From assembly GCA_026389745.1 (NCBI GenBank), contig JAPLHG010000020.1, positions 1 through 6,736 of the forward strand: a stretch of 6,736 nucleotides of DNA, given 5' to 3'. Position 1 is the first letter of the stretch. Each line of letters starts with the position of its first letter. The notes below the pieces were generated by a model that was not told the DNA's origin, did no database searches, and saw only the letters and a list, made by a program, of their open reading frames with translations. A program made the translations under genes and the position numbers. Source of the stretch: Chloroflexota bacterium. GTDB taxonomy: Bacteria; Chloroflexota; Dehalococcoidia; Dehalococcoidales; Fen-1064. Shown in pieces: positions 1 to 5,258 of this stretch.

Positions 1-481
1 TACGCCGTATGAACCCATCGCCGAGAAGACGGTCGACTACACGGGCGAAACGCGCAATCAGAATTAGCCACACCCAAACGCCCTCAAGTGCAAAACCGTG
101 ATTGACTAGTGCTAGCGCCGGTATGATGGCGATAAAATCGAAGAACCGGGTACGTAGATATGCAATACGGTTCCAGCGGAAGCCGCTTCGGGTAAAGAAC
201 TCAACAGCTGTAATAACGCCAAGCCCGATGTCAAACAGAACCCAGGTAGTGGGAACAGACCCGCGAGAGCTAAAAACCCAGACGGCAAGCAATATAAATG
301 CGGCTAAGGAAAGTGCAAATCCAATCCAGTGTAAAACAGGATTACGGCGCGGCCTCGACTCCAGTTCTTCGAGGCGAGCTTCTATTGTCGCATCGCCGGC
401 TGGCAATACTTTTTGGGCTGTGTTATTTTTCCCATTGTTTTCGATTACTGTTTTTTGAGGTTCAACTTTCTTTAAAGACAT
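1..481 (-). CDS. Membrane protein with voltage-sensor-like four-helix domain, partial (C-terminus beyond the window)
   Basis: An open frame of 160 codons runs off the left edge. It starts at the ATG at 479-481, with GGAGG (491-495) nine bases upstream. The first ~48 residues are polar and probably cytoplasmic, with a short helical, charged stretch (about 30-45). Four hydrophobic segments follow at about 50-71, 80-97, 112-127 and 134-149. The second carries an acidic residue (E94), the third begins FFDFIAIIPAL with D115, and the fourth has spaced arginines (R144, R147, R151). This is the layout of a voltage-sensor domain (S1-S4) of the ion-channel superfamily. Whether a pore follows cannot be seen. 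Alternatives are a stand-alone sensor-like protein or an unrelated four-helix membrane protein. The frame and start are secure; the family is inferred. Confidence 0.72.
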   Translation of the reverse strand, partial: MSLKKVEPQKTVIENNGKNNTAQKVLPAGDATIEARLEELESRPRRNPVLHWIGFALSLAAFILLAVWVFSSRGSVPTTWVLFDIGLGVITAVEFFTRSGFRWNRIAYLRTRFFDFIAIIPALALVNHGFALEGVWVWLILIARFARVVDRLLGDGFIRR

Positions 482-598
482 TTATAATATCCTCCAGAAG
501 CATGAACGTCAGGATGATTGATAATTAAGCTATTATCGAGTTCGTTTATACCTCTATGTTGTTTTCTTATGGCATTCGAAGGTTAACGATGGTGGAAA

Positions 599-817
599 TT
601 ATTCTTTGGTTTCAGAATCCCAACTGATTTCCACTGTAGTCTTCTTTCCGCTTGCAAAATTAAGTTTGATTTCTACATCTTCCTGAACTTCCATAAGTTT
701 TTGTGCCAGTTCCTTCGCACTTTTTAACGGTAGTGGAACAACGATGGAATTATTGATTTTCAACCAATCCGGGATAGCCGGTAAGTGAGCGATAATTTTT
801 ATTACTTTATTTGTCAT
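599..817 (-). CDS. Small hypothetical protein, 72 aa
   Basis: I do not recognise this protein. It is a complete frame starting at 817 with AGGAG (824-828) six bases upstream. The product is soluble, with no signal peptide or membrane segment. The N-terminal half has a beta-like stretch and the motif PLPLKSAKELAQKLMEV, probably strand then helix. The C-terminal half (VEIKLNFASGKKTTVEISW) alternates like beta strands and ends in an acidic tail. It lies 85 bases after the stop of the ice-binding-fold gene on the same strand, so it may be co-transcribed with it. The strong ribosome binding site and protein-like composition support a real gene; no function is assigned. Confidence 0.7.
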   Translation of the reverse strand: MTNKVIKIIAHLPAIPDWLKINNSIVVPLPLKSAKELAQKLMEVQEDVEIKLNFASGKKTTVEISWDSETKE

Positions 818-902
818 TTTGCACTCCTTTTGATTTATTATTTCACCAGGTTCTGCTTAAGATTTCTTAATTGTTCTGTTTTCATATCGAATACCCCATA
901 CC

Positions 903-1889
903 TTACGGGGCAGGCTTTACGACAGCACTGGCATCCAATGTGACCGCAGTCTGTGCCAGCGCTCTGCCGTTCAGCGTGGCGCCGGTATTCAGCACAATCG
1001 CCGTTTGACACAATATATTTCCATTGAAGACAGATGTCGTGCCAAGGGTCGTTTGGCCAGCGACTTGCCAGAAGATGTTCTTGGCCTGTGCGCCACCACT
1101 CAGATTAACATGGACACCATTGCTCACGGTGAGAGTTTGCGCTATCTGGAAGATCCAGACATCATTTGCACCGCCCGAGAGAGTGACGTCAGTCGGGATT
1201 GTAACCCCGGTTCCCCATTTGTAGAGTCCGGGGGCGAGTGTCATCCCGCCAATATTTCCGGCGCCCAGTTCAGTAGCAGTAGGCAATGTCCGTCCAGCGG
1301 CATCGGTGTACGCGGTTTGCATGTCGCTTACAGCCGTGGTCATGTTAGCTGGAGTAGGAACTGCATAGCCAGGTGCATATACCTTTCCAGTAATTAGGGA
1401 TGATGTTGAAAATTGATTCGAGGCATCCATTATTAACCCAAACCCAGTGATGTAAGTCGCAGCGGCTGGACTAATTCCGATATCTCCAACAATTGAGGTG
1501 GTTCCAGTGGTTGAGATTCCCGATTTTGCCAGAATCGCGAAATTGCCGGCCGACCCAAGGGGTACTACCGCTAGCGGTGTAGTTGTAGGTGTAGGTGTAG
1601 TTGTAGTTGTAGGTGTAGGTGTAGTTGTAGGTGTAGGTGTAGTTGTAGTTGTAGGTGTAGGTGTAGTTGTAGGTGTAGGTGTAGTTGTAGTTGTAGTTGT
1701 AGTTGTAGTCGTAGTCGCCGGTGTGGTTGTAGTCGTAGTCGCCGGTGTAGTCGTAGTCGTAGTCGCCGGTGTAGTCGTAGTCGTCGGACTAGGTGTTACT
1801 GCATAGTTACATATAACTGGTATGAGAACTGCTAAGATAAGAAAGATACTAAGCAAGACTGCAACCCAATCCGTTAAGAACTTTTTCAT
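903..1889 (-). CDS. Ice-binding-fold (DUF3494) surface protein on a Pro/Thr stalk
   Basis: 328 residues. Residues 1-30 form a Lys-Lys start and a hydrophobic helix, serving as a signal peptide or membrane anchor; C27 is not in a proper lipobox (it reads PVIC). Residues 31-104 are almost only Pro and Thr with a few Ala, typical of an extended cell-surface linker. Residues about 106-328 match the DUF3494 / ice-binding-protein-like beta-solenoid family: LGSAGNFAILAKSGIS near the start, GDIGISP, an inserted helix (about 182-200), then GGMTLAPGLYKW and FQIAQTL, ending in GRALAQTAVTLD. In cold-living organisms the fold binds ice, but it is also widespread in mesophiles, where an adhesive or surface role is likely, so ice binding is not implied. 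No sorting motif follows the domain. The start at 1889 has AGGAGGGG directly upstream (1893-1900). It lies 103 bases after the lipoprotein gene and shares that gene's upstream element. Confidence 0.88.
   Translation of the reverse strand: MKKFLTDWVAVLLSIFLILAVLIPVICNYAVTPSPTTTTTPATTTTTTPATTTTTTPATTTTTTTTTTTTPTPTTTPTPTTTTTPTPTTTPTPTTTTTPTPTTTPLAVVPLGSAGNFAILAKSGISTTGTTSIVGDIGISPAAATYITGFGLIMDASNQFSTSSLITGKVYAPGYAVPTPANMTTAVSDMQTAYTDAAGRTLPTATELGAGNIGGMTLAPGLYKWGTGVTIPTDVTLSGGANDVWIFQIAQTLTVSNGVHVNLSGGAQAKNIFWQVAGQTTLGTTSVFNGNILCQTAIVLNTGATLNGRALAQTAVTLDASAVVKPAP
1578..1799 (-). repeat. In-frame tandem DNA repeats encoding the Pro/Thr stalk
   Basis: The linker of the ice-binding-fold gene is built of nested repeats in multiples of three bases. 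Positions 1578-1679 are about 2.4 copies of a 42-bp unit (14 residues, PTPTTTPTPTTTTT). Positions 1716-1769 are made of a 24-bp unit (PATTTTTT). The underlying 6-bp steps are CCTACA and ACTACA on the coding strand. Copy number changes would lengthen or shorten the stalk without shifting the frame. The opposite strand reads as a Gly/Val repeat, which is only a shadow. Confidence 0.9.
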
Positions 1890-1896
1890 TTTCCCC

Positions 1897-1961
1897 TCCT
1901 AATTATTTGCGTAGTCTAATCATTTGTCTGTTGTGCTTCCGACCTGTGGGCTTATTAGCCC
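1897..1961 (-). promoter_or_regulatory. Shared leader element, copy 1 (upstream of the ice-binding-fold gene)
   Basis: 65 bp that match 3129-3193 at 63 positions without gaps; the differences are at 1912 and 1942. In the direction of transcription it begins with a perfect hairpin, GGGCT-AATA-AGCCC (1948-1961). An unpaired-looking, purine-rich stretch follows, and it ends with a near-direct repeat, AAATGATTAG / AAATAATTAG, 17 bases apart. Its last bases run straight into the AGGAGGGG ribosome binding site of the gene starting at 1889. It may be a cis-regulatory RNA leader, a promoter with operator, or simply duplicated upstream DNA. It does not fit the c-di-GMP-I riboswitch consensus as I know it. 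Confidence 0.6.
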
Positions 1962-1992
1962 GCCCCCTCCTGATGAATTTATCCCTGCGGTG

Positions 1993-3093
1993 CTAACTAG
2001 ACACTTCGTCGTTGATGTAGATGGTCAGGTTCTGGGTGTCTGTATTGGGTGTGCCCGCACTGTCAGTGGTTTTAACTGAGAAAGTGAAGTCGCCCGTGGC
2101 TGTCGGCGTGCCTGAGATAACGCCCGTAGTAGCGTCGATCGTCAATCCGTCCGGAAGAGTGCCGCTCAGTATGCTCCAGGTATATGGAGATGTCCCCCCT
2201 ACGGCTTGTACCGTAGCAGTGTAAACCACGCTCTTCGTACCGTCTGGAAGATTAGTGGTGGTAATCTGCAATGCCCCTGTGGCCGCAATGTTGACGGTGA
2301 AACTCTTGGTACCGCTCTTCTGTACCGTCGAACTGTCTACAGCCTTGACGGTGAAGGTAAAATCGCCAGCAGCAGTTGGCGAGCCTGTGATTACGCCGGT
2401 AGTGGCGTTCAGACTCAGACCATTAGGCAAGCTGCCGGCAGTAACACTCCAGGTGTACGGTACTTTACCGCCGATTGCAGTCAACGTACCGGTAGAAGCA
2501 ATTCCAACCTCTCCATTAGGCAGGCTGGGTGTGGTGATTTCGATAGCACCCGGCGTCTTGGTAACGATTAACTTGATGACCGGTTTGAACATGACCGAGC
2601 CGCTATCAGTAATATTTATTGAGTGTTCCGCGTCGAAGTCGAAAAGGAGAACCGTAGGTTTGCCAGCCGCCACGTCAAAAGACTGGATAAACTTTAGTTT
2701 GCCACTGGGTACCGTAGCATCACTTGTCTCGCCGCCCTGAAAGGTCACCTGGACTTTAGAGACCTGCATACGAATCTGGGTGTAGGTAGCCGCGGCGAGA
2801 TCGCCGGTGGCAAGGACCTGTTCCAGACCCTTTATTTGGAGAAGGTCAAAAGTGCCAGCCCCGCTCAGTTTCATCGGGAGCCAGCCACTTTCATCTTGCT
2901 GGTTGTCACCTGCCTGGTGAATTTCCACGCTGGTAACGGTGACCATGACACTGGTCACATCTTGGTTGGGGGGAGTATCAGTCACCCGCACCTCAATACT
3001 ACCAGTCGACGTAGACGGTGCGGCGCAACCAGCTAGCGCCATCGCCAGGACAGCGAAAACTGCCATGAGGACATAGAGTGCTGTCCTTTTCAT
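1993..3093 (-). CDS. DUF4382 lipoprotein with two Ig-like (putative Ig, He_PIG) domains
   Basis: 366 residues. The N-terminus has a basic start, a hydrophobic core and the lipobox LAGC, giving a lipid-modified C23 after cleavage, so the mature protein should sit on the outer face of the membrane. Residues about 31-178 fit DUF4382: GSIEVRVTDTPP at the start, VTVTSVEIHQ, then FDLLQIKGLEQVLATGDL and YTQIRMQVSKV, ending near FKPVIKLIVTKTPG. Two tandem domains follow (about 183-269 and 273-361), each with the He_PIG signature YTWSV..GSLPNGLSLNATTG and YTWSI..GTLPDGLTIDATTG plus GTPTATGDFTF-like ends. They resemble each other closely and probably arose by duplication. These folds usually act as surface spacers or adhesion modules; ligand unknown. 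The start at 3093 has GGAGG about eight bases upstream. The next gene downstream is another surface protein with the same leader. Confidence 0.9.
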   Translation of the reverse strand: MKRTALYVLMAVFAVLAMALAGCAAPSTSTGSIEVRVTDTPPNQDVTSVMVTVTSVEIHQAGDNQQDESGWLPMKLSGAGTFDLLQIKGLEQVLATGDLAAATYTQIRMQVSKVQVTFQGGETSDATVPSGKLKFIQSFDVAAGKPTVLLFDFDAEHSINITDSGSVMFKPVIKLIVTKTPGAIEITTPSLPNGEVGIASTGTLTAIGGKVPYTWSVTAGSLPNGLSLNATTGVITGSPTAAGDFTFTVKAVDSSTVQKSGTKSFTVNIAATGALQITTTNLPDGTKSVVYTATVQAVGGTSPYTWSILSGTLPDGLTIDATTGVISGTPTATGDFTFSVKTTDSAGTPNTDTQNLTIYINDEVSS

Positions 3094-3128
3094 GTTGGGC
3101 CTCCTGTGTACTAGATTTTATTTTTTCT

Positions 3129-3193
3129 TCCTAATTATTTGCGCAGTCTAATCATTTGTCTGTTGTGCTTCCGGCCTGTGGGCTTATTAGCCC
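3129..3193 (-). promoter_or_regulatory. Shared leader element, copy 2 (upstream of the DUF4382 lipoprotein gene)
   Basis: Second copy of the 65-bp element, beginning 35 bases upstream of the lipoprotein start. The GGGCT-AATA-AGCCC hairpin is at 3180-3193. Here it is flanked on both sides by self-complementary GGCC/CCGG bases (about 3171-3198) that could lengthen the stem. Unlike copy 1, its AGGA end is not used as the ribosome binding site; a separate GGAGG lies between the element and the ATG. The conserved part therefore ends before the translation signals, which argues for a role beyond ribosome binding. Confidence 0.6.
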
Positions 3194-3212
3194 CGGCCAA
3201 ACTTACTTCAGG

Positions 3213-3322
3213 TCATAAGGCCTGAATAATGGCCCAGATCCCGATAATGATGAGGGAAAATCATAACAATGACGCCTCAAATAAGAGATTATGCCCATCA
3301 CTAGACCGCTTACCTGCAACAT
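3213..3322 (-). pseudogene. Decayed DUF3096 membrane peptide gene
   Basis: Read on the minus strand, this stretch aligns with the intact DUF3096 gene at 5278-5439 but in two different frames. The start region (ATG at 3320-3322, with an AAGGA-type site upstream) gives GLVMGIISY. A frame change then leads to GVIVMIFP. About 30 bases corresponding to the middle of the second helix are missing, and the end reads LIIIGIWAIIQAL before a stop at 3213. The intact gene has LGLWMG, GVIVMIFP and LIIIGILAII at the same places. The simplest reading is a duplicated copy that lost function by a frameshift and a deletion. No undisturbed frame covers it. Confidence 0.65.
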
Positions 3323-3374
3323 AAGAGCAATCCTTCTTCCTCTTGATAGCCAATTAGTTCCAACATAATGGACT

Positions 3375-3530
3375 CTACCTTCTGTTTACAATAGTCAGCA
3401 CACCCCATACAATGAGGAAGATACCAATAACCCATCGCACAAGCTCAGGCCATATCAAAACCAAGAGTCCGGCGACTACAGCAAGAATCCCCACGGCCAC
3501 CCCACTAACTAATATGCTCTTTGTATTCAT
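3375..3530 (-). CDS. DUF3096 family small membrane protein, 51 aa
   Basis: Starts at the ATG at 3528-3530 with AGGAG upstream (about 3538-3543) and ends in TAG at 3375-3377. The product has two hydrophobic helices, about residues 6-27 and 31-48, separated by WPELVRW. The pattern G-[LI]-L-[VI]-L-[IV]-P followed by [VI]-[VIG]-G-I-[FY]-L-I-V-x-G is what I know of DUF3096, a family of roughly 50-residue membrane peptides of unknown function. The paralog at 5278-5439 has the same pattern. It follows the PRC-YegP fusion gene on the same strand after a 93-base gap that contains a long hairpin. Confidence 0.82.
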   Translation of the reverse strand: MNTKSILVSGVAVGILAVVAGLLVLIWPELVRWVIGIFLIVWGVLTIVNRR

Positions 3531-3556
3531 AACAAACTACTCCTTTCATTGCCCCT

Positions 3557-3602
3557 AAACCACAGTAGGGACTCCTGCCGGCGAGTGCCCGCACTGTGGT
3601 TT
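3557..3602. terminator. Long hairpin between the PRC-YegP and DUF3096 genes (terminator-like)
   Basis: A perfect 10-bp inverted repeat, AAACCACAGT (3557-3566) and ACTGTGGTTT (3593-3602), is extended inward by GGG/CCC and ACTC/GAGT pairing with a bulge, giving about 17 base pairs. It lies 21 bases after the stop of the PRC-YegP gene and ends 26 bases before the DUF3096 start. AAA and TTT flanks at both stem ends suit a two-way terminator, although the T run is only three long. An attenuator or RNA-processing site is also possible. Confidence 0.5.
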
Positions 3603-3623
3603 CTTGGCTCTAACTCGAGTGCG

Positions 3624-4220
3624 CTAAACTGTCTTGTCTTCTACCACAGCCTCAGCCGCGTTCTGCTTGACGGATTCAATGCCATTCAACGCGCCGTCTT
3701 TATTTGTATAACCTTCAGATACCGCGATGGTCTCTCCGTTTACAGCCACCAGCTTAAACCTGAATTCGCCCGCCACGTCCTTGTTTATCTCGAACTTGGC
3801 ATCCACCTTACGCCTCCCGAGTTTTGTTATCCTCTGTTGGACTATTCCCAAGTATGACTCGTAACCATAGGTGGTGTAATAGCGGTCAAGCAACTCCAGG
3901 TCTTTCTCTTCCTGCCACTTGCCAATCTCTTCTAGCCACTTATCCTTGTGCATGCCCGGAGCATTCTTGAGAACTTCTTCCGGCATATCCAGAATGAACT
4001 TCATTGTCTGCGGGTGCCACTTCAAAGCGCCCCATGGCATGGCAAACCACTTGTCGCTGATACCCAGAAAGCCTTCAAATGAGACGATCACGAAGGCAAT
4101 CAGACCTTCGCGCATATCCACCACAAAGGTCTGCACCTGACCCATGTCTTGGCCTTTCTCATTGACCACATCGTACTGCTTCAACCTGATAGTTGGTACG
4201 AACCTTACCGATTTACTCAT
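3624..4220 (-). CDS. PRC-barrel protein fused to a C-terminal YegP (DUF1508) domain
   Basis: 198 residues starting at 4220, with AAGGAGG just upstream (about 4224-4230). Residues about 8-80 form a PRC-barrel: IRLKQYDVVNEKGQDMGQV, then a strand-rich stretch ending FAMPWGALKW. Residues 80-125 match the usual tail of small PRC-barrel proteins, with charged helices and a Tyr-rich YYTTYGYESY end where such proteins normally stop. Residues 139-198 are a full YegP/DUF1508 domain (AKFEINKD.AGEFRFKLVAVNG), 44 of 60 identical by eye to the gene at 5054-5254. The junction (about 127-138) aligns with the non-coding spacer, ribosome binding site and GTG start of that gene. PRC-barrels bind protein or RNA partners; YegP domains are small alpha-beta modules of uncertain, possibly stress-related, role. 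Internal initiation at 3806 to give a free YegP is conceivable. Confidence 0.87.
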   Translation of the reverse strand: MSKSVRFVPTIRLKQYDVVNEKGQDMGQVQTFVVDMREGLIAFVIVSFEGFLGISDKWFAMPWGALKWHPQTMKFILDMPEEVLKNAPGMHKDKWLEEIGKWQEEKDLELLDRYYTTYGYESYLGIVQQRITKLGRRKVDAKFEINKDVAGEFRFKLVAVNGETIAVSEGYTNKDGALNGIESVKQNAAEAVVEDKTV

Positions 4221-4247
4221 AGCATTCCTCCTTATAAATCCTCTTTT

Positions 4248-4286
4248 GGCGGCTAGCTGACATGACTGCCAGTGAATTTAGCCGCC
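4248..4286. repeat. Inverted repeat in the leader of the PRC-YegP gene
   Basis: Perfect 8-bp arms, GGCGGCTA (4248-4255) and TAGCCGCC (4279-4286), enclose 23 bases that contain a smaller imperfect hairpin (CTGACA / TGCCAG). The structure ends 27 bases before the ATG at 4220, so it would lie in the mRNA leader close to the ribosome binding site. No T run follows on the coding strand, so it is not a normal terminator. The rest of the 198-base gap (4221-4418) shows no convincing gene. Confidence 0.5.
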
Positions 4287-4418
4287 GGACTCGATGAGTT
4301 TATCTTCCAATACTTAGATGGTCTTCCGACTGTTCAGTCTTGGGCCCGCACAGAACCCCCGAGAATGACAGCGTGTCTTATTGTCTATAAACTGGAAGAC
4401 CGGGAGACATTTCACCTT

Positions 4419-4565
4419 CTACTTGTTTTGCTCTTTTCTTATGGTCCCAAGTTTCTTGTCAGACCGGGTATCTCTTCCATCCTTGTTTCTAATGGCACCA
4501 GTGGATAGACCCAGATTTTCTTCCACTTTACCAACAGTCTTATCACTTCTTACCTTTCGTGGCAT
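4419..4565 (-). CDS. Small basic protein with duplicated RSDK motif, 48 aa
   Basis: I do not recognise this protein with certainty. The frame can start at 4577 (52 residues) or at the ATG at 4563-4565 (48 residues, MPRKVRSDK). The second is preferred because GGTGAG lies at a workable distance before it, whereas the first overlaps its own AAAGG. The product is strongly basic, soluble and Cys-free. It contains the same motif twice: VRSDKTVGKVEE near the start and TRSDKKLGTIRKE near the end, separated by a Gly/Asn/Asp-rich stretch (STGAIRNKDGRDT). That periodicity argues for a real coding sequence. It begins 41-53 bases after the lmo0937-type gene, on the same strand, and could belong to the same transcript. 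A nucleic-acid-binding or stress-related role is possible but not shown. Confidence 0.6.
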   Translation of the reverse strand: MPRKVRSDKTVGKVEENLGLSTGAIRNKDGRDTRSDKKLGTIRKEQNK

Positions 4566-4617
4566 GTTTCTCACCATCCTTTCTTCTATTATTTATTTTG
4601 CTTCTACTCCAACGCTT

Positions 4618-4776
4618 TTACTTCTTAAACCTCACTCGCTGCACCAACCAGATAATCAGGAAGATTAGTGCAATAACGAGCAGGATATAGATGAGACCGC
4701 CCAGGAAGTGAGAAACTAGACCCAGCAGAAATAAAATGATGAGTATAATAGCAATGATCCAGAACAAACTGTACAT
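4618..4776 (-). CDS. lmo0937-type small membrane protein, 52 aa
   Basis: ATG at 4774-4776 with AAGGA about seven bases upstream; TAA at 4618-4620. Two hydrophobic helices (about residues 2-20 and 24-46) are joined by SHFLGG, followed by a basic tail (VQRVRFKK) that should be cytoplasmic. The opening MYSLFWIIAIILIILFLLGL and the length match the lmo0937/DUF5670 family of membrane peptides of unknown function. It lies 59 bases after the dodecin stop, consistent with a common transcript. Confidence 0.82.
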   Translation of the reverse strand: MYSLFWIIAIILIILFLLGLVSHFLGGLIYILLVIALIFLIIWLVQRVRFKK

Positions 4777-4835
4777 ATTGACTTCCTTTTTACTTATTGA
4801 TGCTTACCGCTGTATTTCGAACGGTATAACCCGAA

Positions 4836-5042
4836 TCACTCTTCAAGAATAAATGTTATCTTCATCTGAACCCGGTACTCGGATATTTTGCCCTTTCCAT
4901 CGAGTAGAATTTCCTGATTCTCGATCCACGCTCCTCTAACATTTTTAAGAGTCTTTCGCGCTCGAGCAATCCCCTTTTTCATTGCATCATCAAAACTAAG
5001 TGCAGAAGATGATTTGATTTCCGTTGTTCTTGAAATAGACAT
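4836..5042 (-). CDS. Dodecin family protein, 68 aa
   Basis: Full-length dodecin: strand (TTEIKSSSALSF), helix (DDAMKKGIARARKTLKNV), then two long strands (RGAWIENQEILLDGKGKI and SEYRVQMKITFILE). Dodecins assemble into hollow dodecamers that store flavins or related ligands. W39 sits at the aromatic position of the binding pocket. The place where flavin-binding dodecins carry a glutamine appears to read Y56-R57-V58, as in a separate class of dodecins, so the ligand is uncertain. The start at 5042 lies 11 bases after the upstream YegP stop, with GAGG in that gap, so the two genes are almost certainly co-transcribed. Confidence 0.92.
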   Translation of the reverse strand: MSISRTTEIKSSSALSFDDAMKKGIARARKTLKNVRGAWIENQEILLDGKGKISEYRVQMKITFILEE

Positions 5043-5053
5043 TTGAGCCTCAT

Positions 5054-5254
5054 TTAATGTTTAACATTTGACGAAACTTTTTTGTCTTCTATCACAGTCA
5101 TAGACGCGTTCTGCTTGACGGATTCAATACCTTTCAGCGCATCGTCTCTGGTTGGATAACCATCAGATACCGCAATGGTCTGTCCGTTTACACCAACCAG
5201 CTTAAACCTGAATTCCCCCGTCGCATCCTTGTAGATTTCAAATTTGGCGTCCAC
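5054..5254 (-). CDS. YegP (DUF1508) domain protein, 66 aa, GTG start
   Basis: Single DUF1508 domain: DAKFEIYKDATGEFRFKLV, GVNGQTIAVSDGYPTRDDA, GIESVKQNA, then a short polar tail. The correct start is the GTG at 5252-5254. It is preceded by GGGAGGAG (5259-5266) with ideal spacing, and the domain begins with the next residue. The same frame stays open back to an ATG at 5407, but that extension overlaps the DUF3096 gene in another frame and has no family resemblance. E. coli YegP has two such domains; single-domain forms like this one are common. The family is small and alpha-beta, of uncertain function. It sits between DUF3096 (23 bases upstream) and dodecin (11 bases downstream), a tight three-gene unit. 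Confidence 0.9.
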   Translation of the reverse strand: MDAKFEIYKDATGEFRFKLVGVNGQTIAVSDGYPTRDDALKGIESVKQNASMTVIEDKKVSSNVKH

Positions 5255-5258
5255 CTTG

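Noticed and set aside
102..528. Plus-strand frames of 118 and 76 codons
   Set aside because: They run opposite the voltage-sensor-like membrane protein, which has a good ribosome binding site and helices with sensible charges.
838..885. 15-residue peptide MKTEQLRNLKQNLVK upstream of the 72-residue gene
   Set aside because: It has a start and a stop and a GGGG upstream, but is too short to support without conservation; it could be a leader peptide.
1005..1397. Plus-strand frame of 130 codons
   Set aside because: Lies entirely opposite the well-recognised ice-binding-fold domain, lacks a ribosome binding site and has unnatural composition.
1578..1793. Regular repeats as a CRISPR array
   Set aside because: Units are contiguous 6/24/42-bp coding repeats with no unique spacers, and they sit inside an open frame.
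1498..1806. Plus-strand frame rich in Gly/Val repeats
   Set aside because: It is the antisense shadow of the Pro/Thr stalk of the ice-binding-fold gene; it has no ribosome binding site and no family pattern.
1948..1961. GGGCT-AATA-AGCCC hairpin as terminator of the lipoprotein gene
   Set aside because: It has no T run and an identical copy lies upstream of the lipoprotein gene itself, so it belongs to the shared leader.
1897..1961. Shared element as a c-di-GMP-I riboswitch
   Set aside because: An ACGCAAA string in copy 1 recalls that class, but copy 2 has GCGCAAA and the other conserved blocks are missing.
2206..2740. Overlapping plus-strand frames of 121 and 161 codons
   Set aside because: Antisense to the DUF4382/Ig-like lipoprotein, whose domains are clear; no translation signals.
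4272..4668. Plus-strand frames of 78 and 95 codons
   Set aside because: They cross the minus-strand RSDK and lmo0937-type genes and show no family resemblance or ribosome binding site.
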